This document shows, piece by piece, positions 33,127 to 45,183 of a DNA stretch of 64,000 bases (within the stretch, counting starts at the first letter, position 1; every line of letters starts with the position of its first letter). A program made the translations under genes and the position numbers. Source of the DNA: Rhinopithecus roxellana (lineage: Eukaryota; Chordata; Mammalia; Primates; Cercopithecidae); assembly GCF_007565055.1 (NCBI RefSeq), contig NC_044558.1:81679444-81743443 (forward strand), in the 5' to 3' direction. Under the pieces are notes generated by a model. It was not told the DNA's origin and searched no databases. It worked only from the letters and a program-made list of their open reading frames with translations.

Positions 33127-33414
33127 CTGAAAGCACATCAGCATTCAAATCTTTATGCTTACTGAGTTTAGTGAGGAGTTAGATTATTCCCATTTAAATC
33201 ACAGGACAAATCTCACTTTGTAAACTTCTTATAATGAAATTCTGAAACATGAGGACATCACTGGAAATATATTCCCAAAGTTCTCCAAAATCCCAGTGGC
33301 CTCCAGAGTTAAACCTGAAAACAATGTATCGCAAAACACTATATACACTAGTCTTGACAGCCATCTCATAAAATATACAACTTTTAATTATTGGGAACTG
33401 CTTCTGTCATAGTC

Positions 33415-33670
33415 TCTCAACCAATGACCTCAATCTCTGTTGAATCACTCAGTCTTTTTGAGAGCCTCATGTAAATTATGAGTGCTCGTGCATTTGATAA
33501 ATATTTCAGTGCTGACTCCATGCCAGGCAGTGGACTGGGATACAGAGTTACCAAGGGCAACACCCCTAGCTTCAGGGAACCTGCCATTTACTTGGGGAGA
33601 CATACAACAAAAAATAAACAAACACATAAACTAAATAATGACATAGGGTTTTGAGTACTATGAGAAAACC
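33415..33670. repeat. Old repeat-like segment
   Basis: CATTTGATAAATATTTCAG, CTCCATGCCAGGCAGTGGAC, GGGATACAGAGTTACC resembles a widespread ancient mammalian repeat (MIR/L2 class). Family not assigned. Confidence 0.4.
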
Positions 33671-33939
33671 ACAGCGTGCCAGAGGAGGGACGAAGGGGCC
33701 CGTTCAGACGGGACAGTCGGGGCAGACTCCTGTGCACACAGACACAACAGAGGCAGCTCTACTGTACACTTGACTGGCCTACCTTTAAGGTTTACATCTG
33801 GCCTGTGAATTTGCCCATGTTTTGGTTCTGTGTGTATGGAATGGGTGTGAGTAAGGGAGCTAAGCATGATGCTAGACAGCAAAACGCCATGGACCCAGCA
33901 CGTGAGCAGCAAGTGTCAAATCACTGAGTGTTGTTGTAA

Positions 33940-33965
33940 ACACACACACACACACACACACACAC
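33940..33965. repeat. (CA)n microsatellite
   Basis: About 13 CA units. Confidence 0.95.
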
Positions 33966-34039
33966 GGCCATGGAAGTGGTCAGAAAAGAGGCCCGACTGG
34001 TTCATCGGTCTCTGAACCCCCTGGCCTAGCACAGCACTG

Positions 34040-34780
34040 ACAGGAAGGAGGGTGTCAGAACTGAAACTGAGGGGTAAGTGTCATCAGTGCCTGCTCTGTG
34101 GCTTATGGTCACTTGCTTTTTATTTTTTTTCCCCTTTGCCCATGAAGCTGAAGTCCTCATCACTGAATGCTGAAACTTACCCTTCACCAGCTACCATGGA
34201 TAACATTCACAGGCACCATGGCGATGATCGCTTCGGTTGTTTTTCAGGAAGTTGAGCCAACTCCTCTGTCCAGTTCCAACTGGTTGAGACCACTGACCTT
34301 GCAACTGGGCCTGTGCAAGTGTCCCAGAGGTGGCCTTTTGATGTTGGAAGGCCAAAAACTCTACCCTCAGGCCACGCTGACACCCCCATTTTCTGTGCCT
34401 ATGTCCTGTGAAAGCTGTGAACCCCAGCTACACTTGTTCAGAATGAACCTGTTACTTCCTTTTTCCCACCACCAACCACCTTCCCCCTCGACTTCAACCA
34501 CCCCACTCCCCTAACCCCTAAACATCCCTAAGCCTTATCTTCAGGGAGGCAGATGTGAGGGCTGCTCGCCTGCCTCCTTGCTTGGCGGCCTTGCGAATAA
34601 ATCTTTCTGTTTTGCAAAACCCATGTCATGGCGATTGATGGACTGCATGTGGGCAGAGCGGACCTGGGGCCAGCCTGTGACATAACTCTGGTGGTGGGTT
34701 AGAGGGTCCACACTCAACACGACACAGCCGTGAGTCACTGAGAGAGAGTAATTCCCTCTCCAGTTCCCACCCAGTCCTTT
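34040..34780 (+). mobile_element. Possible LTR with AATAAA
   Basis: AATAAA at 34596-34601 follows GCCTCCTTGCTTGGCGGCC, and the layout resembles an endogenous retrovirus LTR. Ends and family not resolved, and no target duplication seen. Confidence 0.35.
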
Positions 34781-34829
34781 CAATTATAGTAAATTACATC
34801 GAAGGGAAAGTCTCCTCTTTGTGCTTCAG

Positions 34830-35396
34830 TGTGACAGAGCAGGAGCACCCTCATCTTGGACAAACACTGCCACTTTAAGGTCCAGCTCCCCTTTCTAGCC
34901 CATGCATTTCAAGGAAATCATTTCTCTTCTAACTACAAGCTGCCAGAAAGAGCAGACAGGAAAACACAGATAAGACAGCTCGGGCACAGAGGGAGGAGAG
35001 AAGGAAGTCTCTTGGGTAACGGCCAAACTTCACCCTCATACAATGGGCCCCAGTAAAACAGTGGACCTTAATAAGCACATTCCTTTCCCTTCAGGTGCAC
35101 TAAGATAGGGGAGCTAAAAGCAGACTCGGTGGGTATGCTTGCAGCCGCAGAAAAATGCATGGGAATAGATACACAACTCTCCCTCCCAGATAAGCACAAC
35201 AAAGAGACACAGAAGCAGTCCAAACCTCTGATAAACTCTCCTACCCTAAATCCTTAAAAACTCTCAGTCTGTAAGAGAGTGTGGCTCTGACCTAACTTGG
35301 CCAGAATCCCCTCTCAGGTTTGTTTTCTCTAAAATAAACCTGTTTTGACTGGCGAGCCACCTTTTGTGTTTCTTTCCTCTTTCTTTAATTCTTACA
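34830..35396 (+). mobile_element. Probable solo LTR, ERV1-like
   Basis: Starts TGTGACAGAGCAGGAGC and ends CTTTCTTTAATTCTTACA, that is 5'-TG...CA-3'. A polyadenylation signal AATAAA is at 35333-35338, in front of CCTGTTTTGACTGGCGAGCC. About 567 bp. No retroviral coding sequence is seen beside it. The flanking duplication is not clear. Confidence 0.55.
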
Positions 35397-35399
35397 CTG

Positions 35400-36190
35400 T
35401 GTCCTCAGCCCCTCCCCAGGGTCATTCACTTTCCTTAGAGCGAAGGCCTCTGGCTCAGAGACAGGCAACTGTTTTGAGCTAGTTTTATATATATATATAA
35501 TTACTTTCTATTTCTGGCAAGAGTTTTTGGTTTTCTCTTTACAGTGGTGGTGTAAGTTTCTTTTTAGAATAACATTCATTTCCATAAAAAAGAAACTGAT
35601 AGGAAGAAAAATATAAAGCCATGATAGCATAGATGATACTCAGATCTGACAAAAATGATGAGACAGGACCAAAGTTTGAGAAACACTGGGTTATGGGATC
35701 ATAAAACTGGGAACGTTAGCTTAGAAAATGCCTACTTCTACCTAGTTTTACAGATGAGGAAACTGAAGTCTGCAAAGGTAAAGGTGAGGGTGAGTGCTAC
35801 AGGGAAGCCAGCAGACAGTGAAAAGAGGGCTGAGACCCCAAGTCACTGGGGCCTGAGGGCTGCCTGCTCCTTGTTGAGAGGTAGAGACAGGTGTAATAAC
35901 ATGTGTTGAAGACAAGCCAGCACTTATGAGAGACTTTCTCAATGTGAACTCAAGGATGGGAAGGGAACCAAAGAAGGCATGACTTTCTCACTAAGGAAAA
36001 TGAAGTCATTTGATGTCACAGCATGACTAGATGACCATACTTTGGAAAACATGACAGAGGAATAGAGAAACACATGAGCAGGAGCATAACTCACAAATTA
36101 GGACTGTAACTCCTACTAATTCATGTCTGTGTGGCGCCATCACCAAATAAACACAGACCCATGCATAGGAGCCTTCTCTGTCCCACCCAC
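35400..36190. other. Intron w10-w11, part without firm assignment
   Basis: Short (TA)n at 35488-35501. A reverse MIR-like piece may lie at 35735-35800 (TTTTACAGATGAGGAAACTG). No gene seen. Confidence 0.5.
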
Positions 36191-36194
36191 AGGG

Positions 36195-36530
36195 CTGGCT
36201 ATCCCATCAGTATGGCGGCCACAAGCCACAGGTGGCTACGGAGCACTCGAAATGGGGCAAGCCCAGGTTGAAATAGGCTATAGGTGTAAAATACACATTG
36301 TGCTTCAACATATTTTTTAAGAAGAATGTAAAATATCCCATGAATAAATGCTTCATGTTGATTACATGTTGAAATAATGTTTGGGATATATTGAGTTAAT
36401 TGAAATATACTATTAAAATTAATTTCACCTGTTTTTACTCTTTTACTGTAGCAGCTAAAAAACTGTAAATTACATATGTGAATCCCTTTCCATGTCTGCT
36501 GGATGGGGCTGATAGAGGCCACTTATTATA
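36195..36530. mobile_element. DNA transposon remnant with GTAGCCACATGTGGCT-type ends
   Basis: GGCGGCCACAAGCCACAGGT and GGAGCACTCGAAATGGGGC, followed by a long A/T-rich centre, fit a common non-autonomous hAT repeat. Only the left end is clear. Confidence 0.5.
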
Positions 36531-36804
36531 CTTTTTTAAATCTTCAAGAAAAGCAACTGCAAATGCCACTTTGCACCTGCTGGGATGTTTCTTTTTTAAA
36601 AGAATCCTGTGGTTGACAGTTTTATAGACACTTTACATAGAAACAATATTATAGAACCGTGTCATGCCTATGTATAGCCCTGCAGCATTATTGAAATCTG
36701 TGCTTCATCAACAGACCTGAGCAAAGATAATGTACTGAGGGAAACAATTTTAACTAAAAGTTCCTCCCACGCTTTCACATCCGCGGACAGAGGACAAAAC
36801 AAAC

Positions 36805-37016
36805 CTGTCTCTTAGTGCCTCATGTTTCAAGTCAAGAAGCAAAGGAATTGAGTCTTTGAATGCCTTCATTTTTGCTTCCAAGTAGTAGGCCACTGATAAG
36901 CCACGGACTGACCGAGGTAGCTTTCTGAGAGCCCTGAGAAAACCTTCAATTCCTTCCTGGAGAATCTGCACATTTAGATTGATCCAAAGGGTCTGAGACC
37001 ATTCTTCTTTTGCAAC
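36805..37016 (-). CDS. DNAH10: DNAH10 exon w10 (linker)
   Basis: 212 nt, residues 574-643, VAKEEWSQTLWINLNVQ to LKHEALRD, plus AG of a split arginine. The acceptor is TTTCCAG. The donor GTTTGT is weak, and the phase into w11 supports it. The W-rich start followed by LPRSVRGLSVAYYLEAKM and KDSIPLLLDLKHEALRDRHW matches the dynein linker pattern 'P.(I/L)..L....(M/L)..RHW'. The linker is the arm that bends over the AAA ring to produce the power stroke. Confidence 0.95.
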
Positions 37017-37274
37017 CTGGAAACATGCAAGAAACAACTCCATCAACAAAAACCCCTTTGGAAATGCAACAAGGAGAGCAAGTTCTTGACTCTGTCACAT
37101 TCTGACATTTTAAAGTATTACCCATCTATCTATAACTACCTGAAATTCACAAACAAGGGGTTGACTACAAGGATCTAAAACAACAAGAAAAGGATTCCAC
37201 TTTTTGTAAGCTTTTCCAAAAATAATGCTGCATCTGAGGATGTGTGGGATCCAGAAATATGTTTCCCCCCCCTT

Positions 37275-37595
37275 TTTTTTTTCTTTTTGAGACGGAGTCT
37301 CACTCTGTCGCCCAGGCTGGAGGGCAGTGGCACGATCTCAGCTCACTGTAAGCTCCGCCTTCCAGGTTCACGCCATTCTCCTGCCTCAGCCTCCTGAGTA
37401 GCTGGGACTACAGGCACCCACCACCACGCCTGGCTAATTTTTGGGGTTTTTTTTGTTTTGTTTTTTTGTATTTTTAGTAGAGATGGGGTTTCACCGTGTT
37501 AGCCAGGATGGTCTCGATCTCCTGACCTCATGATCTGCCCACCTTGGCCTCCCAAAGTGCTAAGATTAGAGGCATGAGTCACTGTGCCTGGCCTA
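37275..37595 (-). mobile_element. Alu (Y/S-like)
   Basis: Poly-T/C start at 37266; an expanded GGTTTTTTTTGTTTTG stretch in the middle A-rich linker. Confidence 0.93.
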
Positions 37596-37641
37596 CATCT
37601 TCCTTTTCTAAAGACAAAAGTGAGAGGTATAAAGTAAGTAA

Positions 37642-37644
<3 letters not shown>

Positions 37645-37682
<38 letters not shown>

Positions 37683-37962
37683 AGACGGAGTCTTGCTCTG
37701 TCGCCCAGGCTGGAGTGCAGTGGCCAGATCTCAGCTCACTGCAAGCTCTGCCTCCTGGGTTTACGCCATTCTCCTGCCTCAGCCTCCCGAGTAGCTGAGA
37801 CTACAGGTGCCCGCCACCAAGCCCGGCTAATTTTTTGTATTTTTAGTAGAGACGGGGTTTCACCGTGTTAGCCAGGATGGTCTCGATCTCCTGACCTCGT
37901 GATCTGCCCGTCTCGGCCTCCCAAAGTGCTGGGATTACAGGCGTGAGCCACTGCGCCCGGCC
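37645..37962 (-). mobile_element. AluY, young, with 33-base poly-T
   Basis: GTGGCCAGATCTCAGCTC (monkey-type region, one change). GTAACAGGT flanks both sides (about 37637 and 37962), a target duplication. Confidence 0.94.
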
Positions 37963-38225
37963 GTAACAGGTGTTTTTTAAATCAGGGAGTTGCTTGGGTC
38001 TTAAAGGATATACTTCATTCAGGTGCTGTCACAACTTGCTTCTTTTTCCTGATAAAAGAAGCTAAGGTTACAAAATATTTACACTTTAGATCACTAATCC
38101 AAGAATCTGTCTACAAACCATCAGGCTGAGGCTAAGAAGTGAGAATAAAACATGTTCCTACTTGATGATTATAAAGAGAAGATTTTCCTGTGTTATATTT
38201 TCCTGAGATTTCATGTAAAAATTAC

Positions 38226-38526
38226 TTTTTTTTTTTTTTTGAGACAGGGTCTCACTGCCACCCAGGCTGTAGTGCAATGGTGTGATCACAGTTCACTGCA
38301 GCCTCAACCTCCTGGCCTCAAGTGATCCTCCCATCTCAGCCTCCTGAGTAGCTGAGACTACAGACACGCACCACCAGGCATGGATATTTTTTATTTTATT
38401 TTGCAGATAAAATAGGGGTCTTGTTAGGTTGTCTAGGCTGGCCTCAAACTCCTGGGCTCAAGCAATCCTCCTGTCTTAGCCTCCCAAAGTGCTGGGATTA
38501 CAGGCATGAACCACCACACCTGGCCT
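38226..38526 (-). mobile_element. Alu (J-like)
   Basis: Diverged left and right arms, ends ACCACCACACCTGGCC. Confidence 0.9.
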
Positions 38527-38529
38527 ATT

Positions 38530-39110
38530 TTTCTAATAGCTTTATTGAGCATTAACTGGTATATAATAAGCTGCCCATAACTAAAGGTACAATCTGCAAA
38601 GTTTTGACAGATGTGTATGCCTGTGAAAGCACCACCACAATCAAGATAGTGAACTCATTCGTCAACCTCAAAAGCTGCCCCATTTCCCTGTGTCATCACC
38701 CCTCCCATCCCTCTCCTCCTGTCCCTACCCCTAGTTAACCATGGATCTGCGTTCTGCCACCGTAAATTCGTTTGCATTTTCCAGGGTTTTATACGAATGG
38801 AATCATACAATATGCACTCCTCTGTATCTGGCTTCTTTCGCTCAGCATGACAATTCTGAGAGTCGCCCATGTTGTTGCGTGGATGCACTGATAACTGGTT
38901 CAGTCCTCTACCTTGCTGAGTAGTAGTATTCCGTGGTGTGGATAAGCCACAGCTTATTTATCCATTCACTTCATGGGCATTTGAGTTGTTTCTAGTATTG
39001 GGCTATTACCAGCAATGTTGTTTATGAACGTTCATGCAGAAGTCTGCAAGGATCATGCTTCCTCTTCCCTCGGGTATACACCTTGGATTCGCTCCATTTA
39101 GGCTTCCACG
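38530..39110 (-). mobile_element. Old L1 3' part, antisense
   Basis: GCTTTATTGAGCATTAACTG, GGAATCATACAATATGCAC and GGCTTCTTTCGCTCAGCATG are the reverse strand of an L1M 3' end. Confidence 0.75.
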
Positions 39111-39412
39111 GCCACACTCCATTGATCCTTTCTTGTTGCAGTCACCAGTGGCCTCCATGATATGCAATGCTGTGGTCGATCCTCCATCCTCTTCTCACCT
39201 AGTCTATCAGCAGCATCTGGTGCAGTTGGCCAGTCCTACCTCCTGGAAATACGTTTCCAAGATGTCACACTCACCTGTTTGTTCTCCTACCACCTGAGCC
39301 ACTCTTCCTCCTCCTCGTCTTTCCTTTTTTAGGGACATCTTCTCACGGCATTTAATGTTGGAGAGACCCAGGCTCAGCCCTCGCTCCTCTCTCCACCCAC
39401 CCCACTCCCAAG

Positions 39413-39865
39413 TGTAGTGGGCTGAATAGCATCCCCTGAAAATGCACATCCTACCCAGAACCTCAGAATGAAGCCTTACTTGGAAAGAGGGTCTTTGCAA
39501 ATGTAGTTAGGGTGAGGTCATACTGGATTAGAGTGGGCCCTAAATCCAATGACCAGAGTCCGTATAAGAAGAGAAAACAGACACAGAGGCACAGAGGGAA
39601 GACAGCCATGTAACAAGGGAGGCAGAGACAGGAGCGACGCAGCCACAAGCCACGGAACACCAAGGACAGTCAAAAGCCACCAGGAGCTGGAAGAGGCAGG
39701 AAGGAGCCTCTCCTGGAGCCCCCCGAATGAACACGGCCCTGCAGGCACCCTGATTTTGCACCCTTGGCCTCCAGAACTGTGAGGAGATACATTTCTGTTG
39801 TTTTCAGCCTCCTGGTCTGTATTCGTAATCATTTGTTCTGGCAGCCCCAGGAAACGAAGGCACCA
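39413..39865 (+). mobile_element. MLT1 LTR (ERVL-MaLR)
   Basis: GTGGGCTGAATAGCATCCCC, GGGTCTTTGCAAATGTAG, CTCCAGAACTGTGAGGAGAT and TTCTGGCAGCCCCAGGAAAC follow MLT1 from start to end. Confidence 0.88.
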
Positions 39866-40330
39866 GGTAAGCCCATCTGAACTGGTGGCTCAGTACCATC
39901 TGCACCTGGACACTCCCAATTCATACCTCCAGCTCTCCTCTGCGCTCCAGACAAATACATCCAAGTGCTTCCTCAACATCACCACAGGAACGTCCAGCAG
40001 ACATCACCTTGCCCTGAATTCCTGATGTTCACCACCATCCCCAGATCTTCTTCCTGGAGTCTTCCCTTAAGAGTTGACTCCACACTTCCGGCTCCTCAGG
40101 CCAAAAACCTTGGAGTCTTCCTTGTTCTTTTGCTCTCACAACCCACGTCCACACCTCCAGGAGGTCCCACTGACTCTACCTGCAAACCAGATCCAGAATC
40201 CACCCATGCCTCCCAAGCTGCACCACTGCCACCCCGGGGTTATAACGACAGTTCCCTGCCCGGCCTCCCAGGAGCTACCCAGTGTGTCACTGAGAATCTT
40301 CTCAACACACAACCTTGAAAAGCAATTGCT
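39866..40330 (+). mobile_element. L2 fragment
   Basis: GGCCAAAAACCTTGGAGTC, GGTCCCACTGACTCTACC and AACCAGATCCAGAATCCACC match the L2 pol 3' region. Frames read weakly as reverse transcriptase remnant only. Confidence 0.65.
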
Positions 40331-41340
40331 AGGAAAAAATAAATTTCAAGGAGAGTGGAAGTCACTCCAGGTGATGAAATGTCCCTTAACATCCACAGAC
40401 CAGAGTAGGGTGGGAGGACCAAGCCATGTCTCAACACTGGATTTTTTAAAATGCTTATTTGGCTACAGAAAAAAAAAAAAAAAAGCCAGAAAGAATAAGA
40501 CCTAGTATTTGAGAGCATGGCGGGGTGACTATAGTCAATAAGAACTGTGTATCTTTAAATCACTAAAGGAGCATAATTGGATTGTTTGTAACAAAGGATA
40601 AAAGCTTGAGGGGATGGACACCCCATTCTCGGTGACGTGATTATTACATATTGCAGGCCCGTGTCAACACATCTCATGCATCCCATATAGACACCTACTA
40701 CGAACCCAGAAAAATTAAAAATTAAAACACCACTTATTTTGACATATGTGTGGTTGTTCTCAGTTCTCATGATACCTTTCCTTTTAAAAGCTGAGGGTAT
40801 GTTTTTCACTTTACAAATTTTTTGCCTAGTGCAGGCACCAGGTCTCATCACTTTCCACCCCATCTCTGGAATCTTCTCTCCTGTCTATTCCCTCCATAAT
40901 TGTCCTAAAATGCAAGCTGCCATCCCTTCTGCCAGCACTGGGGGAGTGACCTGAAGGAGCCCCTGCCTGCAATCCCCCCGCTGAGGGACCAGAGTCCCTT
41001 CTGACGGCTCCATCTCCATCTCCACCACCGCTTCGCACATCCCAACCCCATTTTCTGGCGCATCCATGGTTGGTAAAGACATCAGTCTAGAGGAAAGGTT
41101 ATGGACACATGATACAACTTCAAATCTCCTGTCTCTGCTCCTGCCCAACCCTCTGCCTGGAAAGCCTTGTTCTGCACCAGGCAAAACCTGTTCTGGTTCA
41201 GAGGCTCATCACAGGCCACCTCTTCAGCAGCACTCCCTGGGCCAGTGAGTCACTCTCCTTTCTCCTCTGCAATCTCAGGACTCTGTCCACCTCATTTCCA
41301 GCACACATCCTGGCGGCATGGTTATTTGTTCATATATCGG
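40331..41340. other. Intron w9-w10, L2-like and unassigned sequence
   Basis: 41130-41335 (CTGCCTGGAAAGCCTTGTTC, CCACCTCTTCAGCAGC) resembles an L2 3' end. A 16-A run at 40468. Overlapping open frames on both strands are not supported as genes. Confidence 0.45.
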
Positions 41341-41344
41341 TGCG

Positions 41345-41915
41345 AAGGTGAATCTTGTGTGTCAAGCGGACGCTGGTGTGTCTGTGAGAGATACTGAGTG
41401 AGATGAGCATTTGCATCGGGGGACTGAGTAAAGCAGGTGGCCCTCCCCAATGTGGATGTTCTCACCCAATCCACTGCAGGTCTGAATAGAACAAAAGGCT
41501 GAGGAAGGCAGAATGCATTCTCTGTGCCTGTCTTCAAGCTGGGACGTCAGTGTTCTCCTGCATTCGGACTTGGACTAGGACTAGAATCTACACCATCAGC
41601 TCTCCTGGGTCTCCAGCTTGCCAACTGCAGATCGCGGGACTTCTCAGCCTCCATAATCATGGGAGCCAATCCCTCATCATAAATCTCATACATATAGGTA
41701 TAGATTAGATAGAGATACGTAGATATACATTAGATATATATTAGAAATAGATATATAGATTAGATACAGATAGATATAGATTAGATAATGTAATACAGAT
41801 ATAGATTAGATATAGATATAGGTATACATACCGATTAGATACAGACAGATATAGACATAGACACATAGATCTCCTATTGATTCTGTTTCTCAAGAACCCA
41901 GACTAACATAGTCAG
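41345..41915 (+). repeat. Second copy of the repeat family seen at 15035, with GATA-type array
   Basis: Body 41345-41690 (GTGTGTCAAGCGGACGCTGG, TCTCCAGCTTGCCAACTGC, CATCATAAATCTC), then imperfect (TAGATA)n at 41694-41870, then tail CTATTGATTCTGTTTCTCAA. Same order as at 15035-16216. Confidence 0.75.
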
Positions 41916-42104
41916 TCTCCCCTGGGGACTCAAGAAGGGCAGGAACAGGCAGACATGACTCCTTTTCTGGACCCCACACTCCAACCAGCACAGCACTGAG
42001 TTATGAAGAAACAAGTCAATAGATAAATGAATGAGTAGCATGAATTTGCATGGGAAACATATATCAATGAGAGGCACCCAAATGACATGACATTTGCAAC
42101 TTTT

Positions 42105-42395
42105 ATTTTTATTTTATTTTACTTTGTTTTTTTGTTGAGACAGTCTCACTCTGTCACCTAGGCTGGTGTGCAGTGGCGCGATCTCAGCTCACTGCAACCT
42201 CCGCCTCCCAGGTTCAAGCGATTCTTGTGTCTCAGCCTCCCATGTGCCACCATATCTGGCTAATTTTTGTATTTCTTAGTAGAAATGGAGTTTTGCCATG
42301 TTGGCCAGGCTGGTCTCGAACTCCTGGCCTCAAGTGATCCACCCGCCTTGCCTCCCAAAGTGCTGGTGGCTCACAGGTGTGAGCCACTGTGCCTG
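42105..42395 (-). mobile_element. Alu with small deletions
   Basis: GAGACAGTCTCACTCTGTCA onward, missing about 30 bp at 42240. Followed at once by a second partial Alu. Confidence 0.88.
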
Positions 42396-42536
42396 AACTT
42401 TTCTTGTATTTTTTAGTAGAAACGGGGTTTTGCCTTGTTGCCCAGGCTAGTCTCAAACTCTTGGCCTCAAGTAATCTGCCCATCTCAGCCTCCCAAAGTG
42501 CTGGGATTACAAGCATGAGTCACCACGCCTGGCTGA
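42396..42536 (-). mobile_element. Partial Alu (left arm)
   Basis: From TTGTATTTTTTAGTAGAAAC to CACCACGCCTGGC. Confidence 0.85.
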
Positions 42537-42692
42537 CATTTGCAACTTTTAATCTCCGCTTGCAACTAAACAGTTTACCCCACACCTTAACCAAGCCCTT
42601 GACCTCCAAAGACAGTTTTCTTTCCTATGATGATGGTAAAATACATAAAAAATAAACTTTGTCATTTTTACCATTTTAAAATATATCATTCC

Positions 42693-42990
42693 AGGCTGAG
42701 TGCAATGGCTCACGTCTGTAATCCCAGCACTTTAGGAGGCCGAGGCAGGAGGATCGCTTGAGATCAGGAGTTCCAGACCAGCCTGGGTAACAGCGAGACC
42801 TTACCTCTACTAAAAACAAAAAAAGGAATAGCCAGGCATGGTGGTGCACCTCTGTAGTCCCGACTGCTTTGCAGGTTGAAGCAGGAGGATCACTTCAGCC
42901 CAGGAGTTTGAGGCTGCAGTGAGCTATTATCACACCACTGCACCCCAGCTTGGGTGGTAGAAAGAGACTTTGCCTCAAAAATAAAAATAA
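42693..42990 (+). mobile_element. Alu (J-like)
   Basis: GGCTGAGTGCAATGGCTCAC start, inserted in an antisense L1 remnant (42640-43060). Confidence 0.9.
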
Positions 42991-43067
42991 AATGCATGAT
43001 TCCATGGCATCAAGTACTTTCACAATGTCAGGCAGCCACCACCGCCACTACCTATTTCCAGAACTCT

Positions 43068-43370
43068 TTTTTTTTTTTTCTTTTTTTGAGATGGAGTTTT
43101 GCTCTTGTCACCCAGGCTGGAGTGCAGTGCGCAATCTTGGCTTACTGCAACCTCCACCTCCCAGGTTCAAGTGATTCTCCTGCCTCAGCTTCCTGAGCAG
43201 CTAGGAATACAGGCACCTGCCACTGTACCTGGCTAACTTTTGTATTTTTAGTAGAGACGGGGTTTCACCACGTTGGCCAGACTGGCCTCGAACTCCTGAC
43301 CTCAGGTGATCCACCCGCCTTGGCCTCCCAAAGTGCTGGGATTACAGGTGTGAGCCACTGCACCTGGCCT
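43068..43370 (-). mobile_element. Alu (S-like) with target duplication
   Basis: TATTTCCAGAACT is repeated at about 43051 and 43370. Lies 200 bp from exon w9. Confidence 0.93.
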
Positions 43371-43576
43371 ATTTCCAGAACTTTTTCAACACCCCAAATG
43401 GAAACCCTGTACCTATAGGCAATCACTCCCCATCCCCCTCCCATGGCCAAAATGAGTGTTTCCACGAAGTCAGACCCAAGCTCATAATTATGGTGGCATC
43501 AAAGTCTGCGGGGCCTAAGTAATTCCTACGTCCCCTTCGGTGAGCTTGAGTCCTTTGCTTTTGGGGAGATACTCAC

Positions 43577-43755
43577 CTTTAGTCCTTCGTAGAGCTCGTA
43601 AATCATCCTCAGCCCGTTCATTTCCTTCTGCACTTTCAGCAGCTCTGGGTACATGGTAATAGGAAGATCGAAAAGTTTCTCAGCGTTAGCCAGTTCCTGA
43701 CGGCTCTTTTCATGTCTTGCCAGCTCTCTTTCAAAAACACCTAAAAGCTCTACTC
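43577..43755 (-). CDS. DNAH10: DNAH10 exon w9 (tail/linker boundary)
   Basis: 179 nt, residues 515-573, VELLGVFERELARHEKSR to YELYEGLK. The acceptor is TTTACTAG and the donor GTGAGT. The two leading bases finish the glycine from w8. Contains EKLFDLPITMYPELLKVQKE, typical of the start of the dynein linker (DHC_N2) region. The downstream intron, 6.6 kb, is the longest in the window. Confidence 0.95.
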
Positions 43756-44330
43756 CTAGTAAATAAATACATCAATAAATGAATAAATACAATTTTAAGG
43801 TATACAAAATTAAATAAGAAATCATGCATAAAGTACCTCAATTATAATTTCATCCTCATAAACCACACGGGAAGACAAATTTAGAATTGTGGCGCCATTC
43901 TAACTAAAACCGAAAGACCAATGACATCTCCAGTCTCCCCCAGTTAGAAAATTGTGTCTAATTCTCACAACCAGGTCATTCAGAAATGAGACTATTTTAA
44001 GGGAATCTGAGCTGGTCTACCTTGTGGTCGACATCACCATCCTTTGCTGCCCCCTTGAGAATGTCATCATCCTACTAATAACTCCCCTACCACTCTGACT
44101 TCCCAATTCTATGCTTCTCCCCCAATTCCAATGACGACCACCACTCTACGTCACTACATCCCTGCTCACAATCATCTACCCAAATGCCACATTTCCCAGA
44201 CGCCTTTTTTGAGCATCCTTAAACAAACGTCACCCGTTTCTTTGGAAGCCATAGCAGTCTTTGGTTTGTCTCACGGTATTTTTTGTCTCATGGTATTTAC
44301 CAAATTCTCTTTAGAATAAGAATTTTAGGA

Positions 44331-44630
44331 TTGGGTTCAGCGGCTCAGGCCTGTAATCCCAGCACTTTGGGAGGCTGAGGCAGGAGGATCACTTGAGGTC
44401 AGGAGTTCAAGACCAGCCTGGCCAACATGGTGAAACTCCGTCTCTACTAAAAATACAAAAATTAGCCAGGCATGGTGGCACACACCTGTAGTCTCAGCTA
44501 CTCAGGAGGCTGAGGCAGGCGAATCACTTGAACTCAGGAGGTGGAGGTTGCAGCAAGCTGAGACTGCACCACTGCACTCCAGCCTGGGGGACAGAGCGAG
44601 ACTCTGTCTCAAAAAAGAAAAAAAAAAACA
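44331..44630 (+). mobile_element. Alu (S-like)
   Basis: GGATTGGGTTCAGCGGCTCAG start; flanked by AGAATTTTAG on both sides. Confidence 0.92.
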
Positions 44631-45080
44631 GAATTTTAGTGTTTTTATCTTGTCACCATCTTAGCCTATGTGATGTGAAGGGCAGAGGAGAAGCATCTGA
44701 ATCCAAAGAATACATGTAACAGGAGTTAGAGAGGCAGTTGGATGGATAAGATGCTGCATTTGTAAAGGCAGCTGCTGGTGTTTAAGATTTCCGAGCTGCG
44801 GCAGAAACCTCTGTATCCCCTGCAGGAGCGGATGCTGCTCCTTGGTACTTGTCTCAACGCCTTCAGGTAGCAGGCACTCAACAATCAATGAGTTGCATTA
44901 GTCCAGCTTTTTTTTTTTTATATATATGACCACTAAAATGAGCCAAGAAAAAAGTATTTGAGGAAGAAATAAATATTTAAATCACGGCACAACAATCACT
45001 TGCCACAAAATTCTTAAGCAAAACATACTCAAACATTTGCTACTCAGATCGCTCAGTAAGACCCACAGGAACTTTCTTAC

Positions 45081-45183
45081 CTGTATCAAGATCATCACCA
45101 ACAGAACCAGGGCCTTCACTGTAAAAACGCTTTGCAAAATCCTCTATCTGAACTCTGTAGTTCATTATTTCGCCTCGAGTAAT
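45081..45183 (-). CDS. DNAH10: DNAH10 exon w8 (tail)
   Basis: 103 nt, residues 480-513, ITRGEIMNYRVQIEDF to GDDLDT. The acceptor is TTTCTCAG and the donor GTAAGA. Ends with one G of a glycine codon completed by GA from w9. The segment SEGPGSVGDDLD is a short acidic, glycine-containing loop between helical blocks, near the tail to linker transition. Confidence 0.92.

Noticed and set aside
39965..40505. Overlapping 117- and 143-codon plus-strand frames
   Set aside because: L2 remnant plus neighbouring intron; no intact reverse transcriptase motif.
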